Part shown: positions 6,767 through 14,477 of the stretch, piece after piece | How positions within the stretch are numbered: the stretch's first letter is position 1 | Layout: every line of letters begins with the position of its first letter | Assembly: GCA_030150045.1 (NCBI GenBank) | Contig: JASLGM010000012.1 | Location: 1 to 25,828, forward strand | DNA length: 25,828 nucleotides | From: Taishania sp. | GTDB taxonomy: Bacteria > Bacteroidota > Bacteroidia > Flavobacteriales_D > Crocinitomicaceae | Direction of reading: 5' to 3' | Notes under the pieces: generated by a model | Seen by the model: the letters and a program-made list of their open reading frames with translations, nothing else | Told to the model about the DNA's origin: nothing | The model's database searches: none | Made by a program: the position numbers and the translations under genes

Positions 6767-7851
6767 AAGAGTATGATTTAGACGATCTTTTTCAAAAAGC
6801 ACGTACTGAAGAAGTGGAAACTTCGGTCAAAGAGGTGCAAAAATGGATTGGATACGCAACACTCGTAACGGTAATTCTGGGTTTACTCGCAAAGCTTAAA
6901 GTATTTACGTTAAAACCATTTATTATGTATGCAGCGATAATAACAAGTGTTGGAATCGGGGTTGCCACGGTAGCCTTTTTACCTAACGAAACAGCTAAAG
7001 AAACACCAAAATCGGTTAGACAGTCGATGTCTTTGCCTCGTGTAAGTCAACCGGTTGCTAAAGTAGAAACAGAAGTGGTTTTAGAAGCGCTAACGCCTGT
7101 TGTGCCGAAAAAAGAGATGGAGGTGCCATCACCAGAGCCCTTGGCTATAATCGCTTTACCTATATTGGAGAATCCAATAATTGAGACTACTAACTCCTCA
7201 CAAGTATTGTTTGTCAAACGCCAAGACAGAGGGAAAGTCATTCCGATAAAAAGTATAAAAAAAGTGATTGTAACGGGTGCTTTAAATGTTGATATTATTC
7301 AAGGAAAGACCAATGAGATCCGCTTATTGTGTTCGCCAGAAGATGAAAAATATTTTTCTTACGATATAAAAAATGGAGATCTTATCTTGACGTGTAAAAA
7401 TGAGGGTGGGAATTTTAGTAATGGTGCAATGAAAGTGGAATTGACGTTAGATAACTTGGAAGAAATCTATTGTACAGGTGCGACAAATGTAACAAGCAAT
7501 GGGAAAATTCAGGGGAAATCGCTTGCCATAAAAGTTACAGGAGCAAGTGATGTGACTTTGGACTTAGATGTTGTTGAAGTGACGCTCGCCATCACTGGAG
7601 CGAGTAACCTAAAACTGACTGGTAAGGCGAATCAGTTAGATATACGCTCAACCGGAGCTTCGGATTTATCTACGGATTTAATGCAAGTAGAAAAAGCAAC
7701 AGTACACGCAACAGGAGCAAGTACAGTTTCAGTTCAGGTAAGTAAGGAAATAAATGCGTCTGCTACAGGTGGATCAACAATATATTATAAAGGCGAAGGT
7801 GTAATGAAAACACAAGCTGTTACAGGAGGAGCAACGATTAAAAGGATGTAA
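6763..7851 (+). CDS. Membrane protein with GIN (DUF2807) domain, coupled to the sigma factor
   Basis: A 362-residue protein. The first ~30 residues are acidic and could face the cytoplasm (MKEYDLDDLFQKARTEEVET). Two hydrophobic segments follow (about 30-45 and 54-68, the latter MYAAIITSVGIGVATVAF), then a Pro/Glu/Val-rich linker to about 150. The C-terminal ~200 residues are a DUF2807/GIN domain: repeated TGA(S/T) turns, as in VTGASDVTL, ITGASNLKL and STGASDLS, which suit a right-handed beta-helix outside the membrane. The position directly after an ECF sigma gene with four overlapping bases suggests an anti-sigma-like role for the N-terminal tail, but no known anti-sigma domain was recognised. 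The family was named as a putative autotransporter adhesin; the real role is open. Confidence 0.8.
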   Translation: MKEYDLDDLFQKARTEEVETSVKEVQKWIGYATLVTVILGLLAKLKVFTLKPFIMYAAIITSVGIGVATVAFLPNETAKETPKSVRQSMSLPRVSQPVAKVETEVVLEALTPVVPKKEMEVPSPEPLAIIALPILENPIIETTNSSQVLFVKRQDRGKVIPIKSIKKVIVTGALNVDIIQGKTNEIRLLCSPEDEKYFSYDIKNGDLILTCKNEGGNFSNGAMKVELTLDNLEEIYCTGATNVTSNGKIQGKSLAIKVTGASDVTLDLDVVEVTLAITGASNLKLTGKANQLDIRSTGASDLSTDLMQVEKATVHATGASTVSVQVSKEINASATGGSTIYYKGEGVMKTQAVTGGATIKRM

Positions 7852-7890
7852 ATGAAAAATAAGTAAACGATTAATTTTTATTTTACGCTA

Positions 7891-7920
7891 AAATCCTCTT
7901 TCAAACAAGAAAGAGGATTT
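7891..7920. terminator. Bidirectional terminator between convergent genes
   Basis: AAATCCTCTTTC, loop AAACAA, GAAAGAGGATTT: a perfect 12-bp stem followed by further T on the plus strand. It lies between the sigma/GIN operon and the minus-strand operon ending at 7929 and can serve both. Confidence 0.85.
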
Positions 7921-7928
7921 TTTATGTC

Positions 7929-8498
7929 TTATTTTTCAAGTTTAAGATTGAAAAAAATGTCTTTTAATGACTTTAATTCTTCGACGCTTTGTGTCAGGTT
8001 GTTTCTGTCAATGAAACGTGTGAGGTAATCGTCGTACATCATCTGTCGCCATTCAAATCCTTGGTGCGGATCGACATGGTGTTCGCGGACAATGAACTTG
8101 CCAAGTAAATCGATTATTGCTTGATCATTTCCAACCGTTATCCGTTGATCTCCACATTTGATATAGGCCAAAACAACGGGCATTGCTGTATGTGGTAAGG
8201 ATGCCAATTCGGTTGCCATTTCAGGAACTAAATTTGCATTAATCATTGTAAAACCAACAAAAAATCGATTCTTTTCTTGCCCATTTTCCACAGATATTCG
8301 AGCGAAGAAAGCATTTTTTGCAAGGTTACTCGCTTTTTCTTTGTCTAAAACCAACTGTTCTGTACGATCGTTTTGGTCGTGGTCTAAATCTAAGTGAAAT
8401 AACCAATCGGCCAATTGCTGCGGCGTGGTAATTCCTTTAGCGATAAGTTGCTCGCTGAAAGGTCCGTTAACAATATTAAAAGGGAAGATTAAGTCCAT
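7929..8498 (-). CDS. Hypothetical protein, last gene of the dipeptidase operon
   Basis: A 189-residue soluble protein beginning MDLIFPFNIVNGPFSEQLIA. It has no signal peptide, no membrane segment and no Cys-based metal site. The middle holds VLDKEKASNLAKNAFFARIS and FFVGFTMINANLVPEMATEL. The C-terminal part is rich in charged and aromatic residues (HHVDPHQGFEWRQMMYDDYL). I do not recognise the family. Its start overlaps the end of the LEA-type lipoprotein gene by 23 bases, so it is the third gene of a tight operon with that gene and the M20 peptidase. The shared terminator lies directly downstream. Confidence 0.75.
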   Translation of the reverse strand: MDLIFPFNIVNGPFSEQLIAKGITTPQQLADWLFHLDLDHDQNDRTEQLVLDKEKASNLAKNAFFARISVENGQEKNRFFVGFTMINANLVPEMATELASLPHTAMPVVLAYIKCGDQRITVGNDQAIIDLLGKFIVREHHVDPHQGFEWRQMMYDDYLTRFIDRNNLTQSVEELKSLKDIFFNLKLEK

Positions 8499-8958
8499 CC
8501 AGTTTAAGGTCTTTTACAGAAATTTCTTTGGTGTAATTGATGTGTTCTTTTTTACCAAAACCACCAACGCTTCCTTTTACATTCCCATTCAAGTTTATTG
8601 TCACCATTCCAGAAGTGCTTTTCATGGCGATACTTGCCATTTTGATAAGAATGCCTTTTTCTAGCTTTAACTCAACAGGTGCTTTTACATGATTCAACTC
8701 CTTTTTGTTGAGTTTCACTTTTTCTGTGAGTTGCACTTTTCCAAGGTAAACATCGTTGATAGATAAGTCCAACATCGAAGGTTTAATTTTAATGTTGAAT
8801 TTATTAGGGTTGTCTATATCTAAACCGATGGTAGCAGATAATTTTTCTGTACTGAATTTAGATTGGGTAACACCTGTGATTCCTTTGAAATCAATATCGG
8901 TGTAAGAACAAGCGCTTACAGAAACTGCAAGCGCTAGTGAGAAAATTAATTTCTTCAT
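8476..8958 (-). CDS. LEA type 2 family lipoprotein
   Basis: A 160-residue protein with a lipoprotein signal: MKKLIFSLALAVSVSAC, with the lipobox S-V-S-A-C and lipidated Cys17. The mature part has the LEA14/WHy pattern: IDFKGITGV, then the key DIDNPNKFNIKIK ('NPN' turn) and a closing VTINLNGNVKGSVGGFGKK and ISVKDLKLDG. Such domains are single beta-sandwiches attached to the cell envelope, with no enzymatic activity known to me. The ATG shares one base with the TAA of the dipeptidase gene (TAATG) and its end overlaps the next gene, so all three are probably translated together. The length is normal. Confidence 0.8.
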   Translation of the reverse strand: MKKLIFSLALAVSVSACSYTDIDFKGITGVTQSKFSTEKLSATIGLDIDNPNKFNIKIKPSMLDLSINDVYLGKVQLTEKVKLNKKELNHVKAPVELKLEKGILIKMASIAMKSTSGMVTINLNGNVKGSVGGFGKKEHINYTKEISVKDLKLDGLNLPF

Positions 8959-10346
8959 TATTTGTTCAATTCAGCAAAGTTCTTGTAGAAATAAGGAATG
9001 GTTTCAATTCCTTTTTTATAATTGAAAACACCAAAATGCTCGTTAGGAGAGTGAATGGCATCACTATCCAATCCGAATCCCATAAGGATAGATTTCAAAC
9101 CTAATACTTTTTCAAACATAGCAATGATAGGAATAGAACCTCCAGAACGAACTGGAATAGGGCGCTTCCCGAATGTTGTTTCATACGCTAAAGAAGCTGC
9201 TTTGTATCCGATAGAATCTATTGGTGTTACGGCTGCTTCACCTCCGTGATGCGGTTTAACCACCACATTTACACTTCCAGGAGCTATGCTTTCAAAGTGG
9301 GTTTTGAACAATTGCGTGATTTCATCTGGGTCTTGGTCAGGTACTAAACGCATGGAGATTTTTGCAAATGCCTTTGAAGGAATAACTGTTTTTGCACCTT
9401 CACCAATGTATCCACCCCAAATTCCGTTTACATCTAGCGTTGGACGGATAGAACCTCTTTCAGGAGTTGAATACCCCTCTTCACCGTGTACTTCTCTGAT
9501 GTCTAAAGCGTCACAATAGTTTGCTAAAGAAAACGGAGCCTTAGCCATTTCCGCACGTTCTTCGTCACTGAGGTCAACGACTTTATCGTAGAATCCTTTT
9601 ACGGTAATCTTTCCGTTTTCATCGTGTAAAGAAGCGATCATTTTTGTTAAAATGTTGATAGGATTTGCCACACAACCTCCGTATAAGCCAGAGTGTAAGT
9701 CGCGGTTTGGTCCTGTCACTTCTACTTCTACATAACTCAATCCACGAAGACCAGTTGTGATAGAAGGAATATCGTTAGCAAGCATTCCTGTGTCAGAAAC
9801 CAAGATAACATCTGCTTTTAATTTTTCTACGTTTTCTTTTACGAAGATCGCTAAGTTTGGACTTCCAATCTCCTCTTCTCCTTCGATCATCATTTTTACG
9901 TTACACGTTAATTCTCCTGAAGCAATCATGGCTTCAACTGCTTTTACGTGCATGAACATTTGACCTTTGTCATCACATGCCCCGCGAGCAAAAATCGCTC
10001 CTTCTGGGTGAATAGCTGTTGTTTTAATAACAGGCTCAAAGGGTGGGGATGTCCACAATTCAATTGGGTCTGCTGGTTGAACATCATAGTGTCCATAAAC
10101 CAAAACAGTAGGCAATGTTGTATCGATTATTTTTTCAGCATACACAATCGGATGACCTGCTGTTGGACAAATTTCTACCTTGTCTAAACCAATTTGTTTA
10201 AAGTTTTCAGCGATTTTATCTGCTGTTTTTGCTACTTCTGGCGTGTATGCGCTATCTGCAGAAATAGAAGGTATTCTCAATAAATCAATCAATTCCGTCA
10301 AGAATTTCTCTTGATTTTGGGAAATATATTCTTGTGTTTTGTTCAT
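8958..10346 (-). CDS. M20 family metallo-dipeptidase
   Basis: A 462-residue zinc peptidase of the PepV/CNDP-like M20 group. Visible parts: YGHYDVQP (metal ligand His86, catalytic Asp88), RGACDDKGQM (bridging Asp125), the catalytic pair in MIEGEEEIGS (Glu157-159 region), SDTG (Asp185), a dimerisation/lid domain from about 200 with RDLHSGLYGG (His218), and the late ligand in AIHSPNE. All the expected ligands are present, so it should be active in the cytoplasm, cutting dipeptides or short N-acyl amino acids. The ATG at 10344-10346 gives the usual N-terminus (MNKTQEYISQNQEKFLTELI). It is the first gene of a three-gene minus-strand operon. No clear promoter box was found. Confidence 0.9.
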   Translation of the reverse strand: MNKTQEYISQNQEKFLTELIDLLRIPSISADSAYTPEVAKTADKIAENFKQIGLDKVEICPTAGHPIVYAEKIIDTTLPTVLVYGHYDVQPADPIELWTSPPFEPVIKTTAIHPEGAIFARGACDDKGQMFMHVKAVEAMIASGELTCNVKMMIEGEEEIGSPNLAIFVKENVEKLKADVILVSDTGMLANDIPSITTGLRGLSYVEVEVTGPNRDLHSGLYGGCVANPINILTKMIASLHDENGKITVKGFYDKVVDLSDEERAEMAKAPFSLANYCDALDIREVHGEEGYSTPERGSIRPTLDVNGIWGGYIGEGAKTVIPSKAFAKISMRLVPDQDPDEITQLFKTHFESIAPGSVNVVVKPHHGGEAAVTPIDSIGYKAASLAYETTFGKRPIPVRSGGSIPIIAMFEKVLGLKSILMGFGLDSDAIHSPNEHFGVFNYKKGIETIPYFYKNFAELNK

Positions 10347-10433
10347 AATTGAAGCTTTTATTATCGTCCCTAAAAGTACTGATTTTCTACCAATTTATGG
10401 TTTAAAATGGGAATATCTTTGTGTGGTCATAAA

Positions 10434-10464
10434 CTAAAAAAGGAGCTCATTTCTGAACTCCTTT
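10434..10464 (-). terminator. Rho-independent terminator after hflX
   Basis: On the minus strand AAAGGAGTTCA, loop GAAA, TGAGCTCCTTT followed by a T run: an 11-bp stem with one G-T pair, starting ten bases beyond the hflX stop. Confidence 0.85.
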
Positions 10465-10473
10465 CGCTTGTAT

Positions 10474-11652
10474 TTAATATAAGAAATTGTGATAAGGATA
10501 TCTAATTTGAAAGATTTCCTTAACAATGGTATACAATTCTGTTTTAAATTCTTCTACATTGGTTTTGTTTGCAGCAGAAATAAATACAGATCTGTGTTTT
10601 CCGGACTTCGTTAACCACACTTTTTTTAATTCTTCAAGTGAAGGGAGGTCTTCATCCAATCGAGCTTTCTCTTCGTAAGCATCTATTTTATTGAAAACTA
10701 AAAGTGTTTCTTTCTCCTTCTTATCAATCTCGTTCAATGTTTCCACGACTACATTGTAATGGTCTTCAAACTGAGGGTGTGATATGTCTAGAACGTGTAC
10801 TAAAACATCAGCTTCACGCACTTCATCCAAAGTAGATTTAAAGGATTCTACCAATTGATGAGGTAGTTTTCGGATAAAACCTACTGTGTCCGTTAGCAAG
10901 AAAGGTAAGTTCTCGATCACTACTTTTCTCACCGTCGTATCTAAGGTTGCAAACAGTTTGTCCTCGGCAAATACTTCCGACTTCGCCAGCATATTCATGA
11001 TGGTACTTTTTCCAACGTTAGTATAACCGACTAATGCTACGCGAACGAGTTGACCTCGATTTCCTCTTTGAATGCTCACTTGTTTGTCAATTTCTTTCAA
11101 TTGATCTTTCAGTTGCGCAATCTTCGTTTGAATGATTCGGCGATCCGTTTCAATCTGAGTTTCTCCAGGTCCACGCATTCCAATCCCTCCTTTTTGGCGT
11201 TCAAGGTGCGTCCACATACGTGTTAAACGTGGCAATAAGTATTGTAATTGAGCTAGCTCAACCTGTGTTTTTGCGTGTGAGGTTCTTGCTCTGGATGCAA
11301 AGATATCAAGGATCAAATTATTTCTGTCCAATACTTTTATTTCCAGTTCACGCTCAATATTTCTCAATTGAGAAGGAGATAATTCATCGTCAAAAATGCA
11401 AAGATCTATTGCATTGGCGTGAATGTATGCTTTTATTTCCTCTAGTTTTCCTGTTCCTACAAAAGTGCGGGAGTTAGGGATTTGTAATTTTTGTAAAAAC
11501 CTTTCCTGTGCTATTGCACCAGCTGTTTCCGCCAAAAATTGCAATTCGTCAAGATATTCATTTGCAATATCTTCATTTAATTTCGGAGTGATGATTCCGA
11601 CTAATACGCAGCGTTCTTCCACTGCGTCCACCATTACGTGTCCGTTACTCAT
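10474..11652 (-). CDS. hflX: Ribosome-associated GTPase HflX
   Basis: A 392-residue HflX. The N-terminal HflX domain has RTFVGTGKLEEI (about 62-73), CIFDDELSPSQLRNIE and VLDRNNLILDIFASRARTSH. The coiled linker carries GGIGMRGPGETQIETDRR (155-172), a family signature. The G domain has G1 GYTNVGKS (209-216), the ATLDTT G2 region, G3 DTVGF (255-259) and G4 NKID (321-324). HflX splits or rescues stalled 70S ribosomes under stress such as heat. The C-terminal domain is short, as in other Bacteroidota. The start at 11650-11652 overlaps the cytochrome c stop (ATGA), making it the last gene of an operon with two respiratory-type proteins. This unusual pairing may only reflect shared expression. Confidence 0.95.
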   Translation of the reverse strand: MSNGHVMVDAVEERCVLVGIITPKLNEDIANEYLDELQFLAETAGAIAQERFLQKLQIPNSRTFVGTGKLEEIKAYIHANAIDLCIFDDELSPSQLRNIERELEIKVLDRNNLILDIFASRARTSHAKTQVELAQLQYLLPRLTRMWTHLERQKGGIGMRGPGETQIETDRRIIQTKIAQLKDQLKEIDKQVSIQRGNRGQLVRVALVGYTNVGKSTIMNMLAKSEVFAEDKLFATLDTTVRKVVIENLPFLLTDTVGFIRKLPHQLVESFKSTLDEVREADVLVHVLDISHPQFEDHYNVVVETLNEIDKKEKETLLVFNKIDAYEEKARLDEDLPSLEELKKVWLTKSGKHRSVFISAANKTNVEEFKTELYTIVKEIFQIRYPYHNFLY

Positions 11653-11990
11653 ATACGCGTTCTCAATTGCATTACGTGTTCAGCAACTGCTTCAACTTCA
11701 CCTTCTTTTCCTAATATTTCTTTAAAGCGAGGCATTCCATTTCCTCCGCCAACTTCAATCATTTTTAAGACCTCGGCATACGGTAAGGTAGACTTACTTA
11801 AATCTTTAGAACCTGATTTTTGGGAGGTTCCATCAACTCCGTGGCAAGCAATACAATTCTTAAGGTACAATTGCTCGCCATTTGGGATGTAGCTTTGCGA
11901 TTGCTCGCCAGTTGTATCCGTGGTAGTCCCCGAATTACAACTGACAACTAGCACCCCAAGTGCGATAAATAGATAACTCTTTAGAACCAT
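11649..11990 (-). CDS. Small cytochrome c lipoprotein
   Basis: A 113-residue class I cytochrome c. The signal MVLKSYLFIALGVLVVSC ends in a lipobox with Cys18, so the protein is probably anchored in the envelope. The heme c site is CIACH (Cys46, Cys49, His50), and the likely distal ligand is Met86 in GNGMPRF. A Ser/Thr/Gly-rich linker follows the lipid anchor. It probably carries electrons between membrane complexes or to an unknown oxidase or reductase. It overlaps the membrane protein gene upstream by 10 bases and hflX by 4, so all three are coupled. Confidence 0.9.
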   Translation of the reverse strand: MVLKSYLFIALGVLVVSCNSGTTTDTTGEQSQSYIPNGEQLYLKNCIACHGVDGTSQKSGSKDLSKSTLPYAEVLKMIEVGGGNGMPRFKEILGKEGEVEAVAEHVMQLRTRI

Positions 11991-12418
11991 GATCCTCCTA
12001 AAGCTGCTCTAAATGGCCAAGGAATTCCCGCCAATATTAAGATCAATGCGATGGTGTAAAAGGTAGCAATTGCCCCAAATTTTCCTCTTGATGTGTTTTC
12101 TTTTTTTGATTTTGAATGCCCAATTGTAATCAATACAAAAGCCAAGACCATCAATAATACATGCTCCATTCCATAGAAGCGGTACATTGAATCTTTCATC
12201 CAACCATCAAAAAACTGTCTTTTTGGAGACATAAAGAACAATACCCAGCCAATTAAAAATTGAGTGTGGAAAGAAATCATGGCAAATAAATTTAATTTGC
12301 GATCACTCTCTTTGTATTCTCCAACTGATTTTTTAGAAAAAGCATTGAAAATAGCTGCTACAATAAGCACAAGCGCTATCCAACGCAATCCTGAATGTGC
12401 ATGTATTAATCCGTTCAT
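11981..12418 (-). CDS. Four-helix membrane protein, cytochrome b-like
   Basis: A 145-residue protein with about four membrane segments (roughly 10-27, 44-62, 82-101, 117-134). It begins MNGLIHAHSGLRWIALVLIV. His residues in or near helices (His6, His8, one in ISFHTQF, one in GMEHVLL, one in TIGHSK) would suit heme binding, and relatives in Bacteroidota are often labelled cytochrome B, as I recall. No firm heme motif can be shown. Its place directly before a cytochrome c lipoprotein, with a 10-base overlap, favours an electron-transfer role. A good promoter lies just upstream. Confidence 0.65.
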   Translation of the reverse strand: MNGLIHAHSGLRWIALVLIVAAIFNAFSKKSVGEYKESDRKLNLFAMISFHTQFLIGWVLFFMSPKRQFFDGWMKDSMYRFYGMEHVLLMVLAFVLITIGHSKSKKENTSRGKFGAIATFYTIALILILAGIPWPFRAALGGSWF

Positions 12419-12437
12419 GATAAAATATGTTTTTGTT

Positions 12438-12471
12438 CAAAAATACGTATTTTTCATACATAATACCACAA
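12438..12471 (-). promoter_or_regulatory. Promoter of the cytochrome-hflX operon with overlapping palindrome
   Basis: On the minus strand a TTG (12471-12469), 23 bases, then TATTTTTG (12445-12438) match the Bacteroidota TTG/TAnnTTTG consensus, 20 bases before the start codon. A perfect 16-bp palindrome AAAAATACGTATTTTT (12439-12454) covers the -7 box and could be an operator. Confidence 0.6.
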
Positions 12472-12539
12472 GTAACCACGGACTTTTGTCTTTGATGATT
12501 AATTGCCAAAGAAGATGAAGAAATGCACTTAAAAAATGC

Positions 12540-12547
12540 TAATTTTG
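12540..12547 (+). promoter_or_regulatory. Promoter -7 box for the Mrp gene
   Basis: TAATTTTG is a perfect TAnnTTTG box 17 bases before the chosen ATG at 12565. It lies downstream of the alternative in-frame ATG at 12523, which supports the later start. No TTG at normal spacing was found. Confidence 0.4.
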
Positions 12548-12564
12548 TAGGTGAATACAAGATT

Positions 12565-13629
12565 ATGGAATTAAATAGAGAGCAAGTGCTCACCGTATTG
12601 GGAAATATCGTTGAGCCAGAACTAAAACAAGATATCGTTAGTGCAAATTTGGTTGAGCAATTGACCATAGATTGGAATAAAATTGAAATCAAAGTATATT
12701 CTGCTAATCCAGCAATGCATGCCAGAAAACGTTTGCAAGAAGCCATTGATTTTAACTTGAAACAAGCATTCGGAGAAAATATCGAAGTGCTTTGTCAAGT
12801 GGCAGCCATGCCGCAAGAAGCGAAAAAAGCACAACGTAAAATCCTTCCAGAAGTAAAACACATTGTTGCCATTGCTTCCGGTAAAGGAGGAGTAGGTAAA
12901 TCTACCGTTACTGCAAACTTAGCAGGTGGTTTAGCAAAGGCAGGGTATAGAGTAGGAATTATTGATGCTGATATCTACGGACCGTCGATGCCCACCATGT
13001 TTGACGTCGTTCATGACAGACCAACCATGCTTGATGTTGAAGGACAACCGAAAATCAGTCCTGTGATTGCTTACGGAATTTCCATCCTTTCTATCGGATT
13101 TTTTACGGAACAAGACAATGCCGTGATTTGGAGAGGTCCAATGGCCGCAAAGGCATTGACACAAATGTTTACCGATGCGTATTGGGGAGAACTGGATTAC
13201 TTGTTAATCGATCTTCCTCCAGGGACAGGAGACATCCACTTGTCGCTGGTGCAAACGGTTCCTTTAGATGGCGCGGTGATCGTTTCCACGCCAAATGAAG
13301 TTGCCCTCGCTGATGCCCGAAAAGGAATCAATATGTTTAAATTAGACACCATTAACGTTCCCGTTTTAGGTGTCGTTGAAAACATGGCTTGGTTTACACC
13401 TGAGGAATTGCCAGATAACAAATACTTTATCTTTGGTCGAGATGGAGCTAAGAATTTAGCCGCTGGAATGGGCGTTCCTTTATTGGGTCAGTTGCCTTTG
13501 GTTCAGGGCGTTCGTGAAGCAGGGGATATAGGTAAACCAGCAGTGTTTCAGGAAAATACTCCAGTAAGTTTAGCTTATGAGGAATTAGTTCGTAACTTTG
13601 TTAAAGAAGTGGAGAACACTAAAAAATAA
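12565..13629 (+). CDS. Mrp/NBP35-family Fe-S cluster carrier ATPase
   Basis: A 354-residue ApbC/Mrp-type P-loop protein. An N-terminal DUF59/MIP18-like domain (MELNREQVLTVLGNIVEPEL, residues 1-20) is followed by the deviant Walker A GKGGVGKST (106-114), the DADIYGPSMP switch, and the LLIDLPPGTGDIHLS Walker B region. The C-terminal CxxC that carries the Fe-S cluster in E. coli Mrp is absent: the place holds MAWFTPEELPDNKYFIFG, which I recall as normal for Bacteroidota members. A longer frame starts at 12523, but the family N-terminus and a promoter box support 12565. It lies 12 bases before a NifU-domain gene, so both probably serve Fe-S assembly and transfer in the cytoplasm. Confidence 0.9.
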   Translation: MELNREQVLTVLGNIVEPELKQDIVSANLVEQLTIDWNKIEIKVYSANPAMHARKRLQEAIDFNLKQAFGENIEVLCQVAAMPQEAKKAQRKILPEVKHIVAIASGKGGVGKSTVTANLAGGLAKAGYRVGIIDADIYGPSMPTMFDVVHDRPTMLDVEGQPKISPVIAYGISILSIGFFTEQDNAVIWRGPMAAKALTQMFTDAYWGELDYLLIDLPPGTGDIHLSLVQTVPLDGAVIVSTPNEVALADARKGINMFKLDTINVPVLGVVENMAWFTPEELPDNKYFIFGRDGAKNLAAGMGVPLLGQLPLVQGVREAGDIGKPAVFQENTPVSLAYEELVRNFVKEVENTKK

Positions 13630-13641
13630 AAAAACAACACA

Positions 13642-13905
13642 ATGGCACTAGATAAAAAAGCCCTTACGGTAAAAATAAATGAGGCTCTTGAGCAATTGAG
13701 ACCTTATTTGAAAGAGGATGGTGGTGACATGGAATTAGTGGATATCACTGATGACGGTTACGCACAAGTTCGCCTTTTGGGCGCATGTAGTGGTTGTTCC
13801 ATGTCTGCAATGACCCTAAAAGCGGGGCTTGAGGCGCAAGTAGTGAAGATGGCACCGGAAATCAAAGGAATAGTAGCCATAAATGCAGACGAATTTGTAT
13901 TGTAA
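13642..13905 (+). CDS. NifU-like C-terminal domain Fe-S scaffold protein
   Basis: An 87-residue single NifU C-terminal (Nfu) domain: EALEQLRPYLKEDGGDMELV, then ACSGCSMSAMTLKAGLE with the cluster-binding CxxC (Cys49 and Cys52 in CSGC), ending in IVAINADEFVL. It receives or carries a [4Fe-4S] cluster and hands it to target proteins. It follows the Mrp gene after 12 bases and shares its terminator. The sequence is complete and normal for the family. Confidence 0.93.
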   Translation: MALDKKALTVKINEALEQLRPYLKEDGGDMELVDITDDGYAQVRLLGACSGCSMSAMTLKAGLEAQVVKMAPEIKGIVAINADEFVL

Positions 13906-13924
13906 ATAAAATAATATTAAAAGG

Positions 13925-13954
13925 AAAGCTCAACAGAAATGTTGGGCTTTTTTT
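13925..13954 (+). terminator. Rho-independent terminator after the NifU-domain gene
   Basis: AAGCTCAACA, loop GAAA, TGTTGGGCTT followed by a run of T: a 10-bp stem with one wobble pair, 20 bases beyond the stop. Confidence 0.85.
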
Positions 13955-13976
13955 GTGCTCATAATAGAAGGAAGTT

Positions 13977-14095
13977 GGGTGTTACCCTCTTCCCAAGTTA
14001 ATTGGGAAAGGGGTCGGGCTATCCGCTGTATCTTTTTTGCGTCCAATCCCAAGGGAATAGGGCGCAAAAAAGGATGCCGCTGCTATCCCTAACAC
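13977..14095 (+). repeat. Dispersed repeat family 1, copy C
   Basis: The order is GGGTGTTACC, stem 1 (CCCTCTTCCC/GGGAAAGGGG), TCGGGCTATCCGCTGTATC, stem 2 TTTTTTGCGTCC/GGGCGCAAAAAA (14033-14044 with 14060-14071), then GGATGCCGCTGCTATCCCTA. Both stems differ in sequence from copy B but keep their pairing. The following 14096-14352 holds no gene that I can see. Confidence 0.75.
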
Positions 14096-14352
14096 TAAAC
14101 CAATGCACAGGAGTGTTTCTACAAACTATAAAAATCACAAGGCCGGTTTTTACGTTTTTCTGAAATATTCAGAAGTAGACAATGCTTTTTTAGCATTTAA
14201 TTGAAAGTAACTTTTCACTATTTCTACTGATTAATCTTCTTATTATAAATGATTTATGATTTGTTAGAACGTAATTATTCAAAAGATAAGGCTTTTAAAA
14301 CCAAACCGTTTAATGTTCTTTTTATATGTTTACCTCAAATCATCTACTTAAT

Positions 14353-14475
14353 ATGTGAATTTTTGTATTAACCAGTTTATTATTATCTGGAATCGCCTTT
14401 ATCGGTTGTAAAAAAGAGCAATTCGCTAATAAAGATCTGCAAACGAAAGAATCTCTCAATGTTCAAGACTACTAA
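14353..14475 (+). pseudogene. Remnant of a small lipoprotein gene (stop at codon 2)
   Basis: The frame from ATG 14353 has TGA as its second codon (14356-14358) and then continues cleanly as IFVLTSLLLSGIAFIGCKKE, a lipoprotein signal with a plausible lipobox and a lipidated Cys, followed by a short charged tail ending in TAA at 14473-14475. A single change from CGA or AGA would give this stop. The product would be only about 40 residues. It ends two bases before the damaged barrel gene, so the two were probably one operon. No function can be given. Confidence 0.5.
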
Positions 14476-14477
14476 AC

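Noticed and set aside
12523..12564. N-terminal extension of the Mrp protein
   Set aside because: The family N-terminus begins at 12565 and a TAnnTTTG box lies inside the extension.
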